Both the position numbers and the translations under genes were made by a program. Positions 34,213 to 44,036 of a stretch of DNA of 64,000 nt are shown here, piece by piece; the stretch's first letter is position 1, and each line of letters opens with the position of its first letter. Source of the stretch: Lachnospiraceae bacterium (lineage in GTDB: Bacteria > Bacillota > Clostridia > Lachnospirales > Lachnospiraceae). Location of the stretch: contig JAFTKW010000015.1 of assembly GCA_017453065.1 (NCBI GenBank), positions 186,001 through 250,000 of the forward strand, given 5' to 3'. The notes beneath the pieces were generated by a model. The model did no database searches and was not told where the DNA came from. It worked only from the letters and a program-made list of their open reading frames with translations.

Positions 34213-35385
34213 ATGATTCACGCAAAGTATTTTGAAGAAGCAAAAAAAGTAGAAGCTTTAATCAATCGCAAAAATGTAGTAGATGACAACTTCTACAATG
34301 GAATTTATGACAGATATGTTTATCCAGTACTGACCAGAGAGATGATTCCCCCAACCTGGAAATACGACATCGACGAGGAAACCAATCCTTTCTTCCAGGA
34401 GAGACTCGGAATCAATGCAGTGTTTAACTCTGGTGCCATTTACTTAAATGGTAAGTACTATCTGGTAGCTCGTATCGAAGGAAATGATCGCAAGTCTTTC
34501 TTCGGTGTAGCGGAAAGCGACAACGGAGTTGACGGATTCAGATTTTGGGATTACCCAATCTTACTTCCAGACACTTGCCCAGAGGAAACCAACGTATATG
34601 ACATGCGTCTGACACAACATGAAGACGGATATATCTACGGTGTGTTCTGCTCCGAAAGCAAGGACACTAGCGTAAACGATCTCTCTGCGGCGGTTGCAGC
34701 AGCAGGCATCGTGAGAACTAAGGACTTAAAGACATGGGAGAGACTTCCAAACCTTACAACTCTTCGTTCTCCACAGCAGCGCAACGTGGTACTCCATCCA
34801 GAATTCGTAGATGGCAAATATGCTTTCTACACCAGACCAATGGACGATTTCATTGAGACTGGATCAGGGGGTGGCGTTGGATTTGGACTTTGCGAGGACA
34901 TCACTCATGCAGTGATTGATGAAGAAAAAATGACTTCTCTTCGCAAGTATCACACTATCACAGAGAGCAAGAATGGTGCTGGCGCAGTGCCAATCAAGAC
35001 AGAAAGAGGCTGGATTCACATCGCACATGGCGTAAGAAATACAGCAGCAGGCCTCAGATATGTTATCTATGCTTTTGCAACAGATCTGCAGGATCCTTCC
35101 AAAGTGATTGCAGAACCTTCTGGACTTCTCATTGGACCTAGAGGCGAGGAGAGAGTGGGCGATGTCTCCAACGTGGTATTTACCAACGGAGCTATCTGCG
35201 CACCAGACGGCAAGATTTACATCTATTACGCATCCAGCGACACTAGACTTCATGTAGCAGTGACCACCACTGAAAAGTTGATTGACTATGTATTCAATAC
35301 ACCAACGGATCCGCTTCGCAGTGTGGAATGTGTGGCACAGAGATGCGACTTGATTGAAAAGAATTTAAAGCTTCTTGCTAAGTAG
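34213..35385 (+). CDS. GH130_1 4-O-beta-D-mannosyl-D-glucose phosphorylase
   Basis: 390 residues, cytoplasmic five-bladed propeller of family GH130. Marks of subfamily 1: [37 protein letters not shown] with the catalytic Asp near residue 137, [14 protein letters not shown], and ARxEG/HG segments that bind phosphate. The reaction is phosphorolysis of mannosyl-beta-1,4-glucose to mannose 1-phosphate and glucose, saving ATP. Directly after the 2-epimerase that supplies its substrate. A weak ribosome site (AAAGGAAAAG) precedes the ATG. Confidence 0.93.
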   Translation: MIHAKYFEEAKKVEALINRKNVVDDNFYNGIYDRYVYPVLTREMIPPTWKYDIDEETNPFFQERLGINAVFNSGAIYLNGKYYLVARIEGNDRKSFFGVAESDNGVDGFRFWDYPILLPDTCPEETNVYDMRLTQHEDGYIYGVFCSESKDTSVNDLSAAVAAAGIVRTKDLKTWERLPNLTTLRSPQQRNVVLHPEFVDGKYAFYTRPMDDFIETGSGGGVGFGLCEDITHAVIDEEKMTSLRKYHTITESKNGAGAVPIKTERGWIHIAHGVRNTAAGLRYVIYAFATDLQDPSKVIAEPSGLLIGPRGEERVGDVSNVVFTNGAICAPDGKIYIYYASSDTRLHVAVTTTEKLIDYVFNTPTDPLRSVECVAQRCDLIEKNLKLLAK

Positions 35386-35480
35386 AAGGATTTGCAAGGA
35401 GATAAGCCTTTGGCAGGAGCGAAGTGCCACGGGCAAGAAATAAGCGCATGAGTAATGCGTCAGAGGAAAAGGCAGTTTTT

Positions 35481-37016
35481 ATGAAGAAGTATAGCAAGTG
35501 GCTAAGCCTTGGGATGGCTTTGGCAATGATTTTTGGGGTGATGGGTTGCGGAAATCAGACACCAGCAGGTGAGGAAGGCTCCTCACAGGAGGGCAGTATG
35601 ACAGAGCAATCACAAGTAGAGGAAAAGGAACCTTTTGTTCCTGAGAGAGTGGGGCTTTTTGAAGCGGAAGATGGAACCTTTGCAGGCAATGTAAAGGAAG
35701 CCAATTCCAAAAGCAATTATACAGGTTCGGGATACGTAGAAGGCTTTGAACAGGACGGCGATAGCGTTACTGTGATTATCGAGGTAGCGGAGGAAGGCAT
35801 CTATGATTTGAACTTCCTGACAGCAGCCAGCGGTGGAGAAAAACACAATTACGTATCTGTAGATGGCGAGTCCATCGGAACCATAGGAAGTACCAGCAGT
35901 AGATTTGCAGACTCTTATCTTACCAGAGTTTATCTCACAGCGGGTACTCACGAAGTAACAGTTAGTAAATATTGGGGATACATTCAGTTAGACCGAGTAG
36001 AGGTGTGGACAGCAGAGCCTATTGACCCTGCCATGTATGAAATCACTACACCACTGGTCAATCCAAATGCATCGCCAAATGCGGTGTTGGTATTTGATTA
36101 CTTGAAAGAGATTTATGGCAAACAGATTCTTTCTGGGCAGAACTGCGACGGCGGTTTTGCAGGCAAGGAATTTCAGGTGATCCGTAAGACCACAGGAAAG
36201 CTTCCAGCAGTGCTTGGACTTGACATGATGAACTATTCTCCTACCAACGTAAAGAATGGCACTACAGGAAACTCCGTAGAGCTTGCCAAAGCCTTCTGGG
36301 AAAAAGGCGGAATCGTTACCATGTGTTGGCACTGGACTGTACCGGAAAAGTATCTGACAGGAACTTGGTACAGCAGCTTTTATAAAGAACATACTAATAT
36401 TAAGTTAGACAAGATTATGAACGGTGAAGATCCAGAAGGTTACGACCTTTTGATGGCTGATATTGATGCTATCGCCGAGGCGCTCAAGCCTTTGGCCGAG
36501 GCCGATGTCCCAGTACTGTGGAGACCACTCCATGAAGCCAGCGGTGGCTGGTTCTGGTGGGGTACATCCGGCGGAGAAGCCTGCAAGAAATTGTGGATTG
36601 CCATGTATGACAAGATGGTGAACGAACATGGACTGAACAATCTGATTTGGTTCTGGAACGGTCAGGATGCAGAGTGGTATCCGGGCGATGAATATGTTGA
36701 TATCATCGGCGAAGACCTTTATCCAGGCGAGAAGGTTTACACCTCACAGGCAGCCAAGTATTTTGAGGCGGCAGCGTATCCAGAGGAACAGACCAAGATG
36801 GTATATATGTCCGAAAATGGATGTATCTTCGACCCAGACTTAGCAATTCGCGATGGTGCTATGTGGGGCATGTGGTGTACCTGGGGCGGTGAGTTCGTGG
36901 CCAAGGATACAGCGATTTACACGCTCAGCGAACAGTACACCGAAGAAGAGATGCTGATTAAGGCATACTCACACGATGCAGTTATTACATTGGATGAACT
37001 TCCATTTAACAAATAG
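35481..37016 (+). CDS. GH26 endo-beta-mannanase lipoprotein with CBM35-like domain
   Basis: 511 residues. Signal with lipobox (VMGC, Cys near residue 23), a Ser/Glu-rich linker, a CBM35-type beta-sandwich (~58-185; FEAEDGTF start, DGDSVT, LDRVEVW end) and a GH26 barrel (~195-505). Catalytic residues are clear: acid/base Glu in RPLHEASGGWFWWG (~350) and nucleophile Glu in YMSENGC (~444). It should sit on the outer face of the membrane and cut beta-1,4-mannan or glucomannan into oligosaccharides for the import proteins encoded just downstream. Start 35481 preferred (GAGGAAAAG upstream); the frame is open to 35424 but without ribosome site and it would hide the signal peptide. Confidence 0.93.
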   Translation: MKKYSKWLSLGMALAMIFGVMGCGNQTPAGEEGSSQEGSMTEQSQVEEKEPFVPERVGLFEAEDGTFAGNVKEANSKSNYTGSGYVEGFEQDGDSVTVIIEVAEEGIYDLNFLTAASGGEKHNYVSVDGESIGTIGSTSSRFADSYLTRVYLTAGTHEVTVSKYWGYIQLDRVEVWTAEPIDPAMYEITTPLVNPNASPNAVLVFDYLKEIYGKQILSGQNCDGGFAGKEFQVIRKTTGKLPAVLGLDMMNYSPTNVKNGTTGNSVELAKAFWEKGGIVTMCWHWTVPEKYLTGTWYSSFYKEHTNIKLDKIMNGEDPEGYDLLMADIDAIAEALKPLAEADVPVLWRPLHEASGGWFWWGTSGGEACKKLWIAMYDKMVNEHGLNNLIWFWNGQDAEWYPGDEYVDIIGEDLYPGEKVYTSQAAKYFEAAAYPEEQTKMVYMSENGCIFDPDLAIRDGAMWGMWCTWGGEFVAKDTAIYTLSEQYTEEEMLIKAYSHDAVITLDELPFNK

Positions 37017-37056
37017 AGCGAGACTTGAGATTTTAGATAGTTAGGAGAGGAAAACG

Positions 37057-40000
37057 ATGAAACTTAGGAGGTTAGGCAGAAAGACAATGGCGCTTTGCAT
37101 GGCAACGGCTATGGTATTTACCTTGTTCCCATTCGGAAACATGACCGCCCAGGCAGCCACATCACTTTCTATGGATGAATATGATGAAATTGTCAGCACC
37201 TACAACATAGATGATTCCATTCCAGGATACAAAGAGTATATGGCGGGATATGCCGATGCCAAGTATCCACAGAAGAATGTGACCATCGATGCCGGCGATT
37301 ACAGCAGATATGAAGAAGGCGATGCGCCAGCCACACCTACAGTATACACAGATTATGAAGGCATGAAGGGTGATTCTGTGCTGACAAGCGAAGATTCCCT
37401 GATTGAGTTTGATGTATACGTGCCAGAGACAGGTTTGTACAACATGGAAGTGGTGTACTACCCAGTAGAAGGCAAAAACAGTGATATCGAGAGAAGTATC
37501 TTCGTAGATGGAGAACTTCCTTTTGAAGAGATGTCCTTGGTCAAATTCCAGCGTGTATGGCATAGCTATGTGGCAAATACATCAGTAGATGGAAACGGCG
37601 TGACAGTGAAACACTGGGAAAAAGACAACCAAGGCAACGATGTAAAGCCAAAGAGTGTGGAAATCCCTGAGTGGCAGACACGATTGGTATATGACAGCAA
37701 CGGTTATATTACCACTCCTTTGTACATTTATTTGGAAAAAGGTGAGCATACCATTTCCCTCCTCTCTTTGAAGGAGCCAATGCTGATTAAAGAATTGGTT
37801 TTGACCAACGAGGCAGAGATTACAAGCTACGAAGAAGTGCTTGCTAAATGGGAAAGCGAAGGCGCAAAGGATACTTCTGGAGTGCTGATTCAGATTGAGG
37901 GTGAATACGCATCCAAGACTTCCTCTCAAATGCTTTATCCTACGCAGGATCAGTCTTCACCATCTGTTTCTCCGTCCAGTCCAAAGGAACTTTTAAACAA
38001 CTCCATCGGAGGTAACTCTTGGAGACTTAATGGACAATGGATTGAGTGGGAATTTGAAGTAACCGAGCCAGGTTTTTACTATATTTCTCTGTATGACAAA
38101 CAGAACTTCTCCAGAGGTGTAGACGTATCTCGTCGAATCACCATCGATGGAGAGCTTCCTTTCGAAGAAATGTCTGCATACGCTTTTGAGTATGGACAGA
38201 GCTGGAGAGAGGATATTATCGCGGATACGCAAAGTACTCCTTATAAATTTTACCTTGAGGCCGGCAAGCACACACTTCGTATGGAAGTGGTGCTGGGCCA
38301 GTTCTCCGAGATTGTCGGCTTGGTACAGGAAGGCGTACAGCAGCTTAACAGTATTTATAGACAGGTAATTAAGGTGACCGGTGTTGCACCAGATACCTTC
38401 CGTGATTACCAGTTGGCAGCTATGCTCCCAGGACTTCACGATGAATTGGTGGCAGCGAGAGCGACCATCAACGAAGCGCTTGAAAAACTGGAAGTAGTTG
38501 CAGGCAAAAACTCAGACAAAAAGACAACACTTCTCACAATGAGAGATCAGTTGGATGACTTGATTGAGGATGAAGAGTACTTTGTACGAGTGCTTGGTTC
38601 CTACAAGATCAACGTGAGAGCATGCGGTAACTGGATTACACAGGTAATCAGCCAGCCTCTTCAGGTGGACCGCATCAACATCTATTCTCCAGATGTAACT
38701 GTAGATTATGACAATGAAGGCTTCTTTGCAGGTCTTGGCTATGAATGTTCCAGACTGTACTACTCCTTCATCATCGACTACAACAACATTGGTAGTGTGA
38801 ACGAAGACGCAGTGGATCAGACCACTTTGACTCTTTGGATTGGATCTGGTCGTGACCAGGCCAACGTTATCAAAGCTTTGATAGACGAAACCTTTACTAA
38901 GGAAACTGGAATTGGTGTCAACGTACAGCTGGTAGACATGTCTACCCTGCTGAAGGCATCTCTGGTTGGCGAAGGACCTGACGTAGCCATTCAGGTTGCC
39001 AATACCAACGGTATCGCAGGCGCGGTGCTCTTTACCGGTAATGATACACCAGTAAACTACGGTATCCGTAACGCGGTACTAGATTTGACACAGTTTGAAG
39101 ATTTGGAAGAAGTGATGGCCCGCTTCCCAGAGGCGGCTATGGAGCAGTTCTGCTATGACGGTAGCGTGTACGCTCTCTCAGAAACCATCACATACCCTGT
39201 AATGTTCTACCGCAAAGACATCCTTAGCGAGATAGGTCTGGAAATTCCTACTACTTGGGACGAGGTTAAGGTTGCTATGACAGTCCTTGCCAAGAACCAG
39301 ATGGAATTCGGTATGCTTCCAAATGAGCAGTTGTTCGCATCCTTGCTCTATCAGAATGGTGGACAGTATTACACAGAGGATGCCAAGGCGTCTGCTTTGG
39401 ACTCTGATATTGCAGTAAACGTATTTAAGGATTTCTGTGAATATTACACAGACTACAAGCTAGACAAAGAAACCAGCGTAGAAGAACGTTTCCGTACCGG
39501 TGAGTGTCCTTTGATGATTGCGGACTACACCACATACAACAACTTTGCAGTATCTGCACCAGATATTGCAGGTCTCTGGAGCTTTACACAGATTCCTGGA
39601 ACCGTGCAGGAAGATGGAAGCGTAGATCATTCCGTTGCTTCCACAGGACTTGCCAGCATGATTATGGCGGATACAGAGTATCCAAAGGAGTCTTGGGAGT
39701 TCTTAAAATGGTGGACCAGTGCTGAGACTCAGACTTCCTATGGAAGAGAAATGGAAAGTTTGATGGGCTCCGCAGCACGAGTTCCAACTGCAAACTACGA
39801 GGCGTTCTTAAATATGCCTTGGCCAGTGGATGACTTTAGATCCTTGCAGGAATCTATGGAGTGGGTAAAGGGTATCCCACAGGTACCTGGTGGTTACTAC
39901 TCCTGGCGTAACGTATACAACGCATTCTTCGCAGTAGTAGACAAACCGGACACATCTCTTCCTAGAGAAGAATTGATGGATAAGGTAATCTACATCAACG

Positions 40001-40059
40001 CAGAAATCAATTACAAGCGTGAAGAATTGGAACTTGACGCCAAAGAAAACAATAAGTAG
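37057..40059 (+). CDS. ABC-type sugar-binding protein fused to two N-terminal carbohydrate-binding-like domains
   Basis: 1000 residues, more than twice the usual ~430-480. Signal peptide 1-34 (cleavage after AQA), with no lipobox Cys. Two beta-sandwich regions follow (~55-250 and ~275-420), both holding the same phrase, DGELPFEEMS, within a CBM35-like pattern (EGEYAS..., YYISLYDKQNF). A helical spacer (~425-520) and another beta segment lead to a complete extracellular solute-binding domain (~590-970: TLTLWIGSGRDQAN, GPDVAIQ, YPVMFYRKDIL, SWEFLKWWTS). The C-terminus is soluble. It is directly followed by a permease pair, so it likely delivers oligosaccharides to them. Without a lipid anchor it must be held by interaction with a membrane partner, or it is released. 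Confidence 0.88.
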   Translation: MKLRRLGRKTMALCMATAMVFTLFPFGNMTAQAATSLSMDEYDEIVSTYNIDDSIPGYKEYMAGYADAKYPQKNVTIDAGDYSRYEEGDAPATPTVYTDYEGMKGDSVLTSEDSLIEFDVYVPETGLYNMEVVYYPVEGKNSDIERSIFVDGELPFEEMSLVKFQRVWHSYVANTSVDGNGVTVKHWEKDNQGNDVKPKSVEIPEWQTRLVYDSNGYITTPLYIYLEKGEHTISLLSLKEPMLIKELVLTNEAEITSYEEVLAKWESEGAKDTSGVLIQIEGEYASKTSSQMLYPTQDQSSPSVSPSSPKELLNNSIGGNSWRLNGQWIEWEFEVTEPGFYYISLYDKQNFSRGVDVSRRITIDGELPFEEMSAYAFEYGQSWREDIIADTQSTPYKFYLEAGKHTLRMEVVLGQFSEIVGLVQEGVQQLNSIYRQVIKVTGVAPDTFRDYQLAAMLPGLHDELVAARATINEALEKLEVVAGKNSDKKTTLLTMRDQLDDLIEDEEYFVRVLGSYKINVRACGNWITQVISQPLQVDRINIYSPDVTVDYDNEGFFAGLGYECSRLYYSFIIDYNNIGSVNEDAVDQTTLTLWIGSGRDQANVIKALIDETFTKETGIGVNVQLVDMSTLLKASLVGEGPDVAIQVANTNGIAGAVLFTGNDTPVNYGIRNAVLDLTQFEDLEEVMARFPEAAMEQFCYDGSVYALSETITYPVMFYRKDILSEIGLEIPTTWDEVKVAMTVLAKNQMEFGMLPNEQLFASLLYQNGGQYYTEDAKASALDSDIAVNVFKDFCEYYTDYKLDKETSVEERFRTGECPLMIADYTTYNNFAVSAPDIAGLWSFTQIPGTVQEDGSVDHSVASTGLASMIMADTEYPKESWEFLKWWTSAETQTSYGREMESLMGSAARVPTANYEAFLNMPWPVDDFRSLQESMEWVKGIPQVPGGYYSWRNVYNAFFAVVDKPDTSLPREELMDKVIYINAEINYKREELELDAKENNK

Positions 40060-40070
40060 GAGGAAAAAAC

Positions 40071-41015
40071 ATGGATACAAAGAATCAGGTATCTGAGGAA
40101 GCTTTGCAGATTGCCAAAAAGCAAGCTACCTTAAGCTATCGAATCAAAAGAAATAAAGAATCCTATATCATGCTTGCTCCTTACTTTATTATGTTTTTCT
40201 TCTTTACAGTATTGCCTGTAGTGATGTCAGTGTTCTTTAGTTTTACATATTACAATATGCTGGAAATGCCAGAATTCATTGGATGGAAAAACTACATCAA
40301 GCTTTTCCTAGAAGACGACATTTTCCTGAAATCTTTGAAAAATACACTTATTTTGGCGGTAATCACAGGACCTGTCAGTTATTTCCTGTGTTTGCTCTTC
40401 GCATGGATTATCAATGAGTTTAAGGGTTGGCTTCGTGCATTCCTTACATTGATTTTCTATGCACCCTCCATTTGTGGTAACGCATACGTCGTTTGGAACC
40501 TGATTTTGTCAGGCGACAGATATGGATACTTGAATGGTATTTTGATGAAACTGGGTATCTTGGATGAAGCGGTACTCTGGATGAAGACAGAGAAGTGGGT
40601 ACTCCCAATGCTGATCATCGTACAGCTCTGGCTCAGCTTAGGAACAGGTTTCCTTTCCTTTATCGCTGGTCTCCAGACCGTAGACAAGAGCCTTTATGAA
40701 GCGGCAGCCTTAGATGGAGTTAAGAACCGTTGGCAGGAACTGTGGTATGTAACCCTTCCAGCAATGAAGCCTCAGTTGATGTTCGGTGCGGTTATGCAGA
40801 TCACACAGTCCTTCGCTATTGCGGACGTATCTATCCAGTTGGCTGGTAACCCTTCCGTAAACTACTCCGGTGCCACTGTAGTAACACACCTACTTGACTA
40901 TGGTACCGTTCGTTTCGAAATGGGCTATGCATCTGCAATTGCTACCGTGCTATTCCTCCTCATGGTTGGATCTAACATGTTAGTTCAAAAAGTATTAAGG
41001 AGGGTGGGCGAATAA
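40071..41015 (+). CDS. Sugar ABC transporter permease, MalF-type (pair 1)
   Basis: 314 residues, six membrane segments, with the coupling EAA loop EAAALDGVKNRWQELW near residue 210 that contacts the ATPase. It imports oligosaccharides, presumably from the CBM-fused binding protein encoded 11 bp upstream, together with the permease that follows (1-bp overlap). GGAGG precedes the ATG. No ATP-binding subunit is encoded nearby, as in many Firmicute CUT1 systems that share a common MsmK/MsmX ATPase. Confidence 0.93.
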   Translation: MDTKNQVSEEALQIAKKQATLSYRIKRNKESYIMLAPYFIMFFFFTVLPVVMSVFFSFTYYNMLEMPEFIGWKNYIKLFLEDDIFLKSLKNTLILAVITGPVSYFLCLLFAWIINEFKGWLRAFLTLIFYAPSICGNAYVVWNLILSGDRYGYLNGILMKLGILDEAVLWMKTEKWVLPMLIIVQLWLSLGTGFLSFIAGLQTVDKSLYEAAALDGVKNRWQELWYVTLPAMKPQLMFGAVMQITQSFAIADVSIQLAGNPSVNYSGATVVTHLLDYGTVRFEMGYASAIATVLFLLMVGSNMLVQKVLRRVGE

Positions 41016-41887
41016 TGAAAAAGAGACGCTTTTTTAAGCCTAGAGAAAAGAAATTGAATCGCTCTATGGCAGGTAACACCCTTTTGTTCGTATTGATGGC
41101 GATTTGTGGCGCTGCAATGATTCTTCCTCTGGTAATGGTTGTTAACAACTGTTTGAAGCCTTTGGATGAATTGTTCCAGTTCCCACCTAAGATTTTTGTG
41201 CGAAATCCTACGCTGGAAAACTTCACAGACCTGTTCACTTTGATGAACGACTCCTGGGTTCCTTTTTCCAGATATATTCTTAACACCATCATTATTACTG
41301 GTGGCGGAATGGTAGGTCACGTAATTATCGCTTCTCTGGCGGCTTACCCACTGGCGAAGCACAATTTCCCAGGCAAAAACATCCTGTTCCAGGCAGTTGT
41401 ACTTTCCATGATGTTCTCTTGGACAGTAACACAGACTCCTCAGTACATGATTATTTCCTGGCTTGGTATCAACAACAATTACCTTGCACTGATTCTTCCA
41501 GCCTGCTCCTTTGGTATGGGTCTATACCTGATGAAACAGTTCATGGAGCAGCTACCTGACTCTTTGATGGAATCTGCAAGACTAGACGGCGCCAACGAGT
41601 TCCAGATTTTCTGGAAGATTGTTATGCCAAACGTAAAACCTGCATGGCTGACATTGGCTATCTTCCAGTTCCAGCAGATGTGGGGAAATACAGGAAGTAC
41701 CTTCCTAAGAGACGAAGAACTAAAACCTCTGCAGTTTGCTTTGCAGCAGATTTCAGCAGGTGGAGCAGCCAGAGCGGGCGCAGCTGCAGCGGTTACTTTT
41801 ATCATCGCAGCAGTACCTATTACCTTCTTCTTGATTTGTCAGAAGAACGTATTAGAGACCATGACCAGTTCTGGTATGAAAGATTAA
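41015..41887 (+). CDS. Carbohydrate ABC transporter permease, MalG-type (pair 1)
   Basis: 290 residues, six membrane segments; EAA-type loop ESARLDGANEFQIFWKI near residue 185. Start overlaps the stop of its partner by one base (TAATG), with AAGGAGGG upstream, which ensures equal synthesis. Forms the channel with the preceding permease. Confidence 0.93.
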   Translation: MKKRRFFKPREKKLNRSMAGNTLLFVLMAICGAAMILPLVMVVNNCLKPLDELFQFPPKIFVRNPTLENFTDLFTLMNDSWVPFSRYILNTIIITGGGMVGHVIIASLAAYPLAKHNFPGKNILFQAVVLSMMFSWTVTQTPQYMIISWLGINNNYLALILPACSFGMGLYLMKQFMEQLPDSLMESARLDGANEFQIFWKIVMPNVKPAWLTLAIFQFQQMWGNTGSTFLRDEELKPLQFALQQISAGGAARAGAAAAVTFIIAAVPITFFLICQKNVLETMTSSGMKD

Positions 41888-41902
41888 GGGGAGGGGGAAA
41901 TA

Positions 41903-43399
41903 ATGAAGATGAAAAACATATTTAAGAAGTTATTTTCCTTGAGCCTGTCCGTAGTTGTGTTGGCTATGGCAATGGGAGAAAGCGTAGCAGCTACTTCTCT
42001 TCCGTACGACACTTACAACTACGACTATCGTGAGTATATTCACTATACACCAGCAGCCTATGTGCCAGACTCATCTCTTGGCGGCGAAGACATTCAGATG
42101 AATGGCGAACCAATTGGCAGATTTGCATCTCCTCAGGATTTGTGTAAGGACGCAGATGGTAACGTGTATGTGGCAGATACAGGAAATCACAGAATTGTAG
42201 TATTAGATCCATCTATGACCAAGGCAATTGATATCATCGATTCCTTTGAAAAAGATGGCGCAGTAGAAACCTTCAACCAGCCTTACGGTGTATGTGTTTC
42301 TGAGGCGGGTCAGCTCTACATTGCAGACTCTCAGAACAGAAGAGTGGTTGTATTGGAAAAGGATGGAAGTTTCGTTAGAACCATCCAGGATCCAAAGTCA
42401 GAGAGTTTGGCAGATGACTATGTATTCACACCTCTGAAGGTAACTGTGGACTATGCAAACAGAGTATACGTAGTAGCACAGAACATGTTCGAAGGTATCA
42501 TGGTATTCGAGACAACAGGAGAGTTCTCCAGTTTCATCGGAACCATCAAGGTTCAGATTAGCCTTTGGGAGAAATTCTGGAAGCGTATTGCAACCAAGGA
42601 AGAGCGTTCCAAACAGCAGCTCTATATCCCAACAGAGTTTACAGGTATTGACATTGATCCAGACGGATTTGTATATGCAACCAACATTGATTCCACAGGT
42701 ATTCAGGGCGTTCGCAGACTGAATCCAAAGGGTGAAGACGTTATTAAGAAGGGCTTCAACGAAAATGTAGGTGGCGATTTGCAGATCGACGGAAGTTCTG
42801 ATTACTCTGGACCATCTCAGTTTACAGACGTAGTTTACAGGGGCGATGGTATTTATACCTGCTTAGATCGCAGACGTGGACGTCTTTTCTCTTACGATCA
42901 CGAAGGAAACCTGCTATACATCTTTGGCGGACTTGGAAGTCAGGAGGGAACCTTCTCCATGCCAGTGGCAGTGGAAGATTTGGGTGACAAACTGGTAGTT
43001 TTGGACAGCGCGAGAGCAGAGATTATGACTTTCAAGATGACAGAATACGGTAGACTCATCAATGAGGCCGTAGCGCTGAGATATGGCGGAGATGAAAGTC
43101 AGGCAGTAGCCCTTTGGCAGAGAGTTTTGGAACTGGATGAAAACAACGAACTTGCCAATACAGGTATCGGTAAAGCATATCTGACCGCAGGCGATTATGA
43201 ACTGGCTATGAAGTACTTGGAACTCGGTATGAATAGAGAATACTATTCTATCGCGTTCCGCAGATACAGAAACCAGCTTCTTACAGAAAACGCCAGCTTT
43301 GCATTGACAGCAGTCATGGTACTGTTGATTGGCTACCAGATATTTAAGGTAGTGAGAAAGAAGAAAAACAACAAGAAGGGAGGCAAACTGAATGGGTAA
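41903..43399 (+). CDS. Exported NHL-repeat/TPR protein with C-terminal membrane anchor
   Basis: 498 residues: signal peptide (~1-30), an NHL-type beta-propeller (~60-385; repeats such as PQDLCKDADGNVYVADTGNHRI and QPYGVCVSEAGQLYIADSQNRR), two to three TPR-like helices (~385-455) and one C-terminal membrane segment (~460-482) ending in a Lys-rich tail. The propeller therefore faces outside, fixed to the membrane. NHL propellers bind proteins or sugars. The gene lies between the two permease pairs and overlaps the Yip1 gene by 8 bp, so I infer a structural or docking part of the importer. No enzyme motif seen. Confidence 0.7.
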   Translation: MKMKNIFKKLFSLSLSVVVLAMAMGESVAATSLPYDTYNYDYREYIHYTPAAYVPDSSLGGEDIQMNGEPIGRFASPQDLCKDADGNVYVADTGNHRIVVLDPSMTKAIDIIDSFEKDGAVETFNQPYGVCVSEAGQLYIADSQNRRVVVLEKDGSFVRTIQDPKSESLADDYVFTPLKVTVDYANRVYVVAQNMFEGIMVFETTGEFSSFIGTIKVQISLWEKFWKRIATKEERSKQQLYIPTEFTGIDIDPDGFVYATNIDSTGIQGVRRLNPKGEDVIKKGFNENVGGDLQIDGSSDYSGPSQFTDVVYRGDGIYTCLDRRRGRLFSYDHEGNLLYIFGGLGSQEGTFSMPVAVEDLGDKLVVLDSARAEIMTFKMTEYGRLINEAVALRYGGDESQAVALWQRVLELDENNELANTGIGKAYLTAGDYELAMKYLELGMNREYYSIAFRRYRNQLLTENASFALTAVMVLLIGYQIFKVVRKKKNNKKGGKLNG

Positions 43400-44024
43400 A
43401 TATTTTTCCAAGGACAAATGGAAATACATGTTATATACCGTCACTCATCCCATGGATGGCTATTACTGGATTAGACATGCGGATAAGGGAAGTGTTCCAT
43501 TGGCAGTGCTGATGGTAATGGTTTTTGGTGCAATGTTTACCGCCAACAGATTGCTTTCCAGTTTTGTAGTAAATGATATTGATCCAAGAAGTGTTGACAG
43601 CTTGTACGAAATGATTGGTGTGCTGGTATTCTTCCTTCTGATGTGTGTCAGCAACTGGTCTGTTACCTGCCTGATGGGTGGCGAAGGCCGAATGAAGGAT
43701 ATCACCATTGCAGTAGGTTATGGCACTCTTCCAATCAGCCTTTGCTTGTTCCTAGGAACCATAGTCAGCCAGGTTGTTGCAGACGAAGAACAGGCATTTT
43801 ACGGTATTTTGATTGGTGTAGGAATTGCCTACGGACTGATTATGATTCTGATTGGAATTATGCAGGTACATAACTACACATTGGGAAAGACATTGATTAC
43901 AGTGTTCCTTACCTTTGTGGCAATGTTAATCATCATCTTTATCGCATTGCTTCTGTCAAACATGATTAGTTTGGTATTTAACTTCTTTAGAAGTGTTTAT
44001 ACCGAGATTATATTTAGGGTTTAA
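43392..44024 (+). CDS. Yip1-family membrane protein
   Basis: 210 residues with five membrane segments typical of the YIP1 domain: MYTVTHPMDGYYWI-like start (VTHPMDGYYWIRH), then hydrophobic stretches with GYGTLPISL (conserved Y-P region) near residue 115. Its job is unknown in bacteria. It overlaps the NHL gene by 8 bp and precedes the DUF5696 gene by 12 bp, so the three are made together. Confidence 0.75.
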   Translation: MGKYFSKDKWKYMLYTVTHPMDGYYWIRHADKGSVPLAVLMVMVFGAMFTANRLLSSFVVNDIDPRSVDSLYEMIGVLVFFLLMCVSNWSVTCLMGGEGRMKDITIAVGYGTLPISLCLFLGTIVSQVVADEEQAFYGILIGVGIAYGLIMILIGIMQVHNYTLGKTLITVFLTFVAMLIIIFIALLLSNMISLVFNFFRSVYTEIIFRV

Positions 44025-44036
44025 GGAGGCGAAGGC

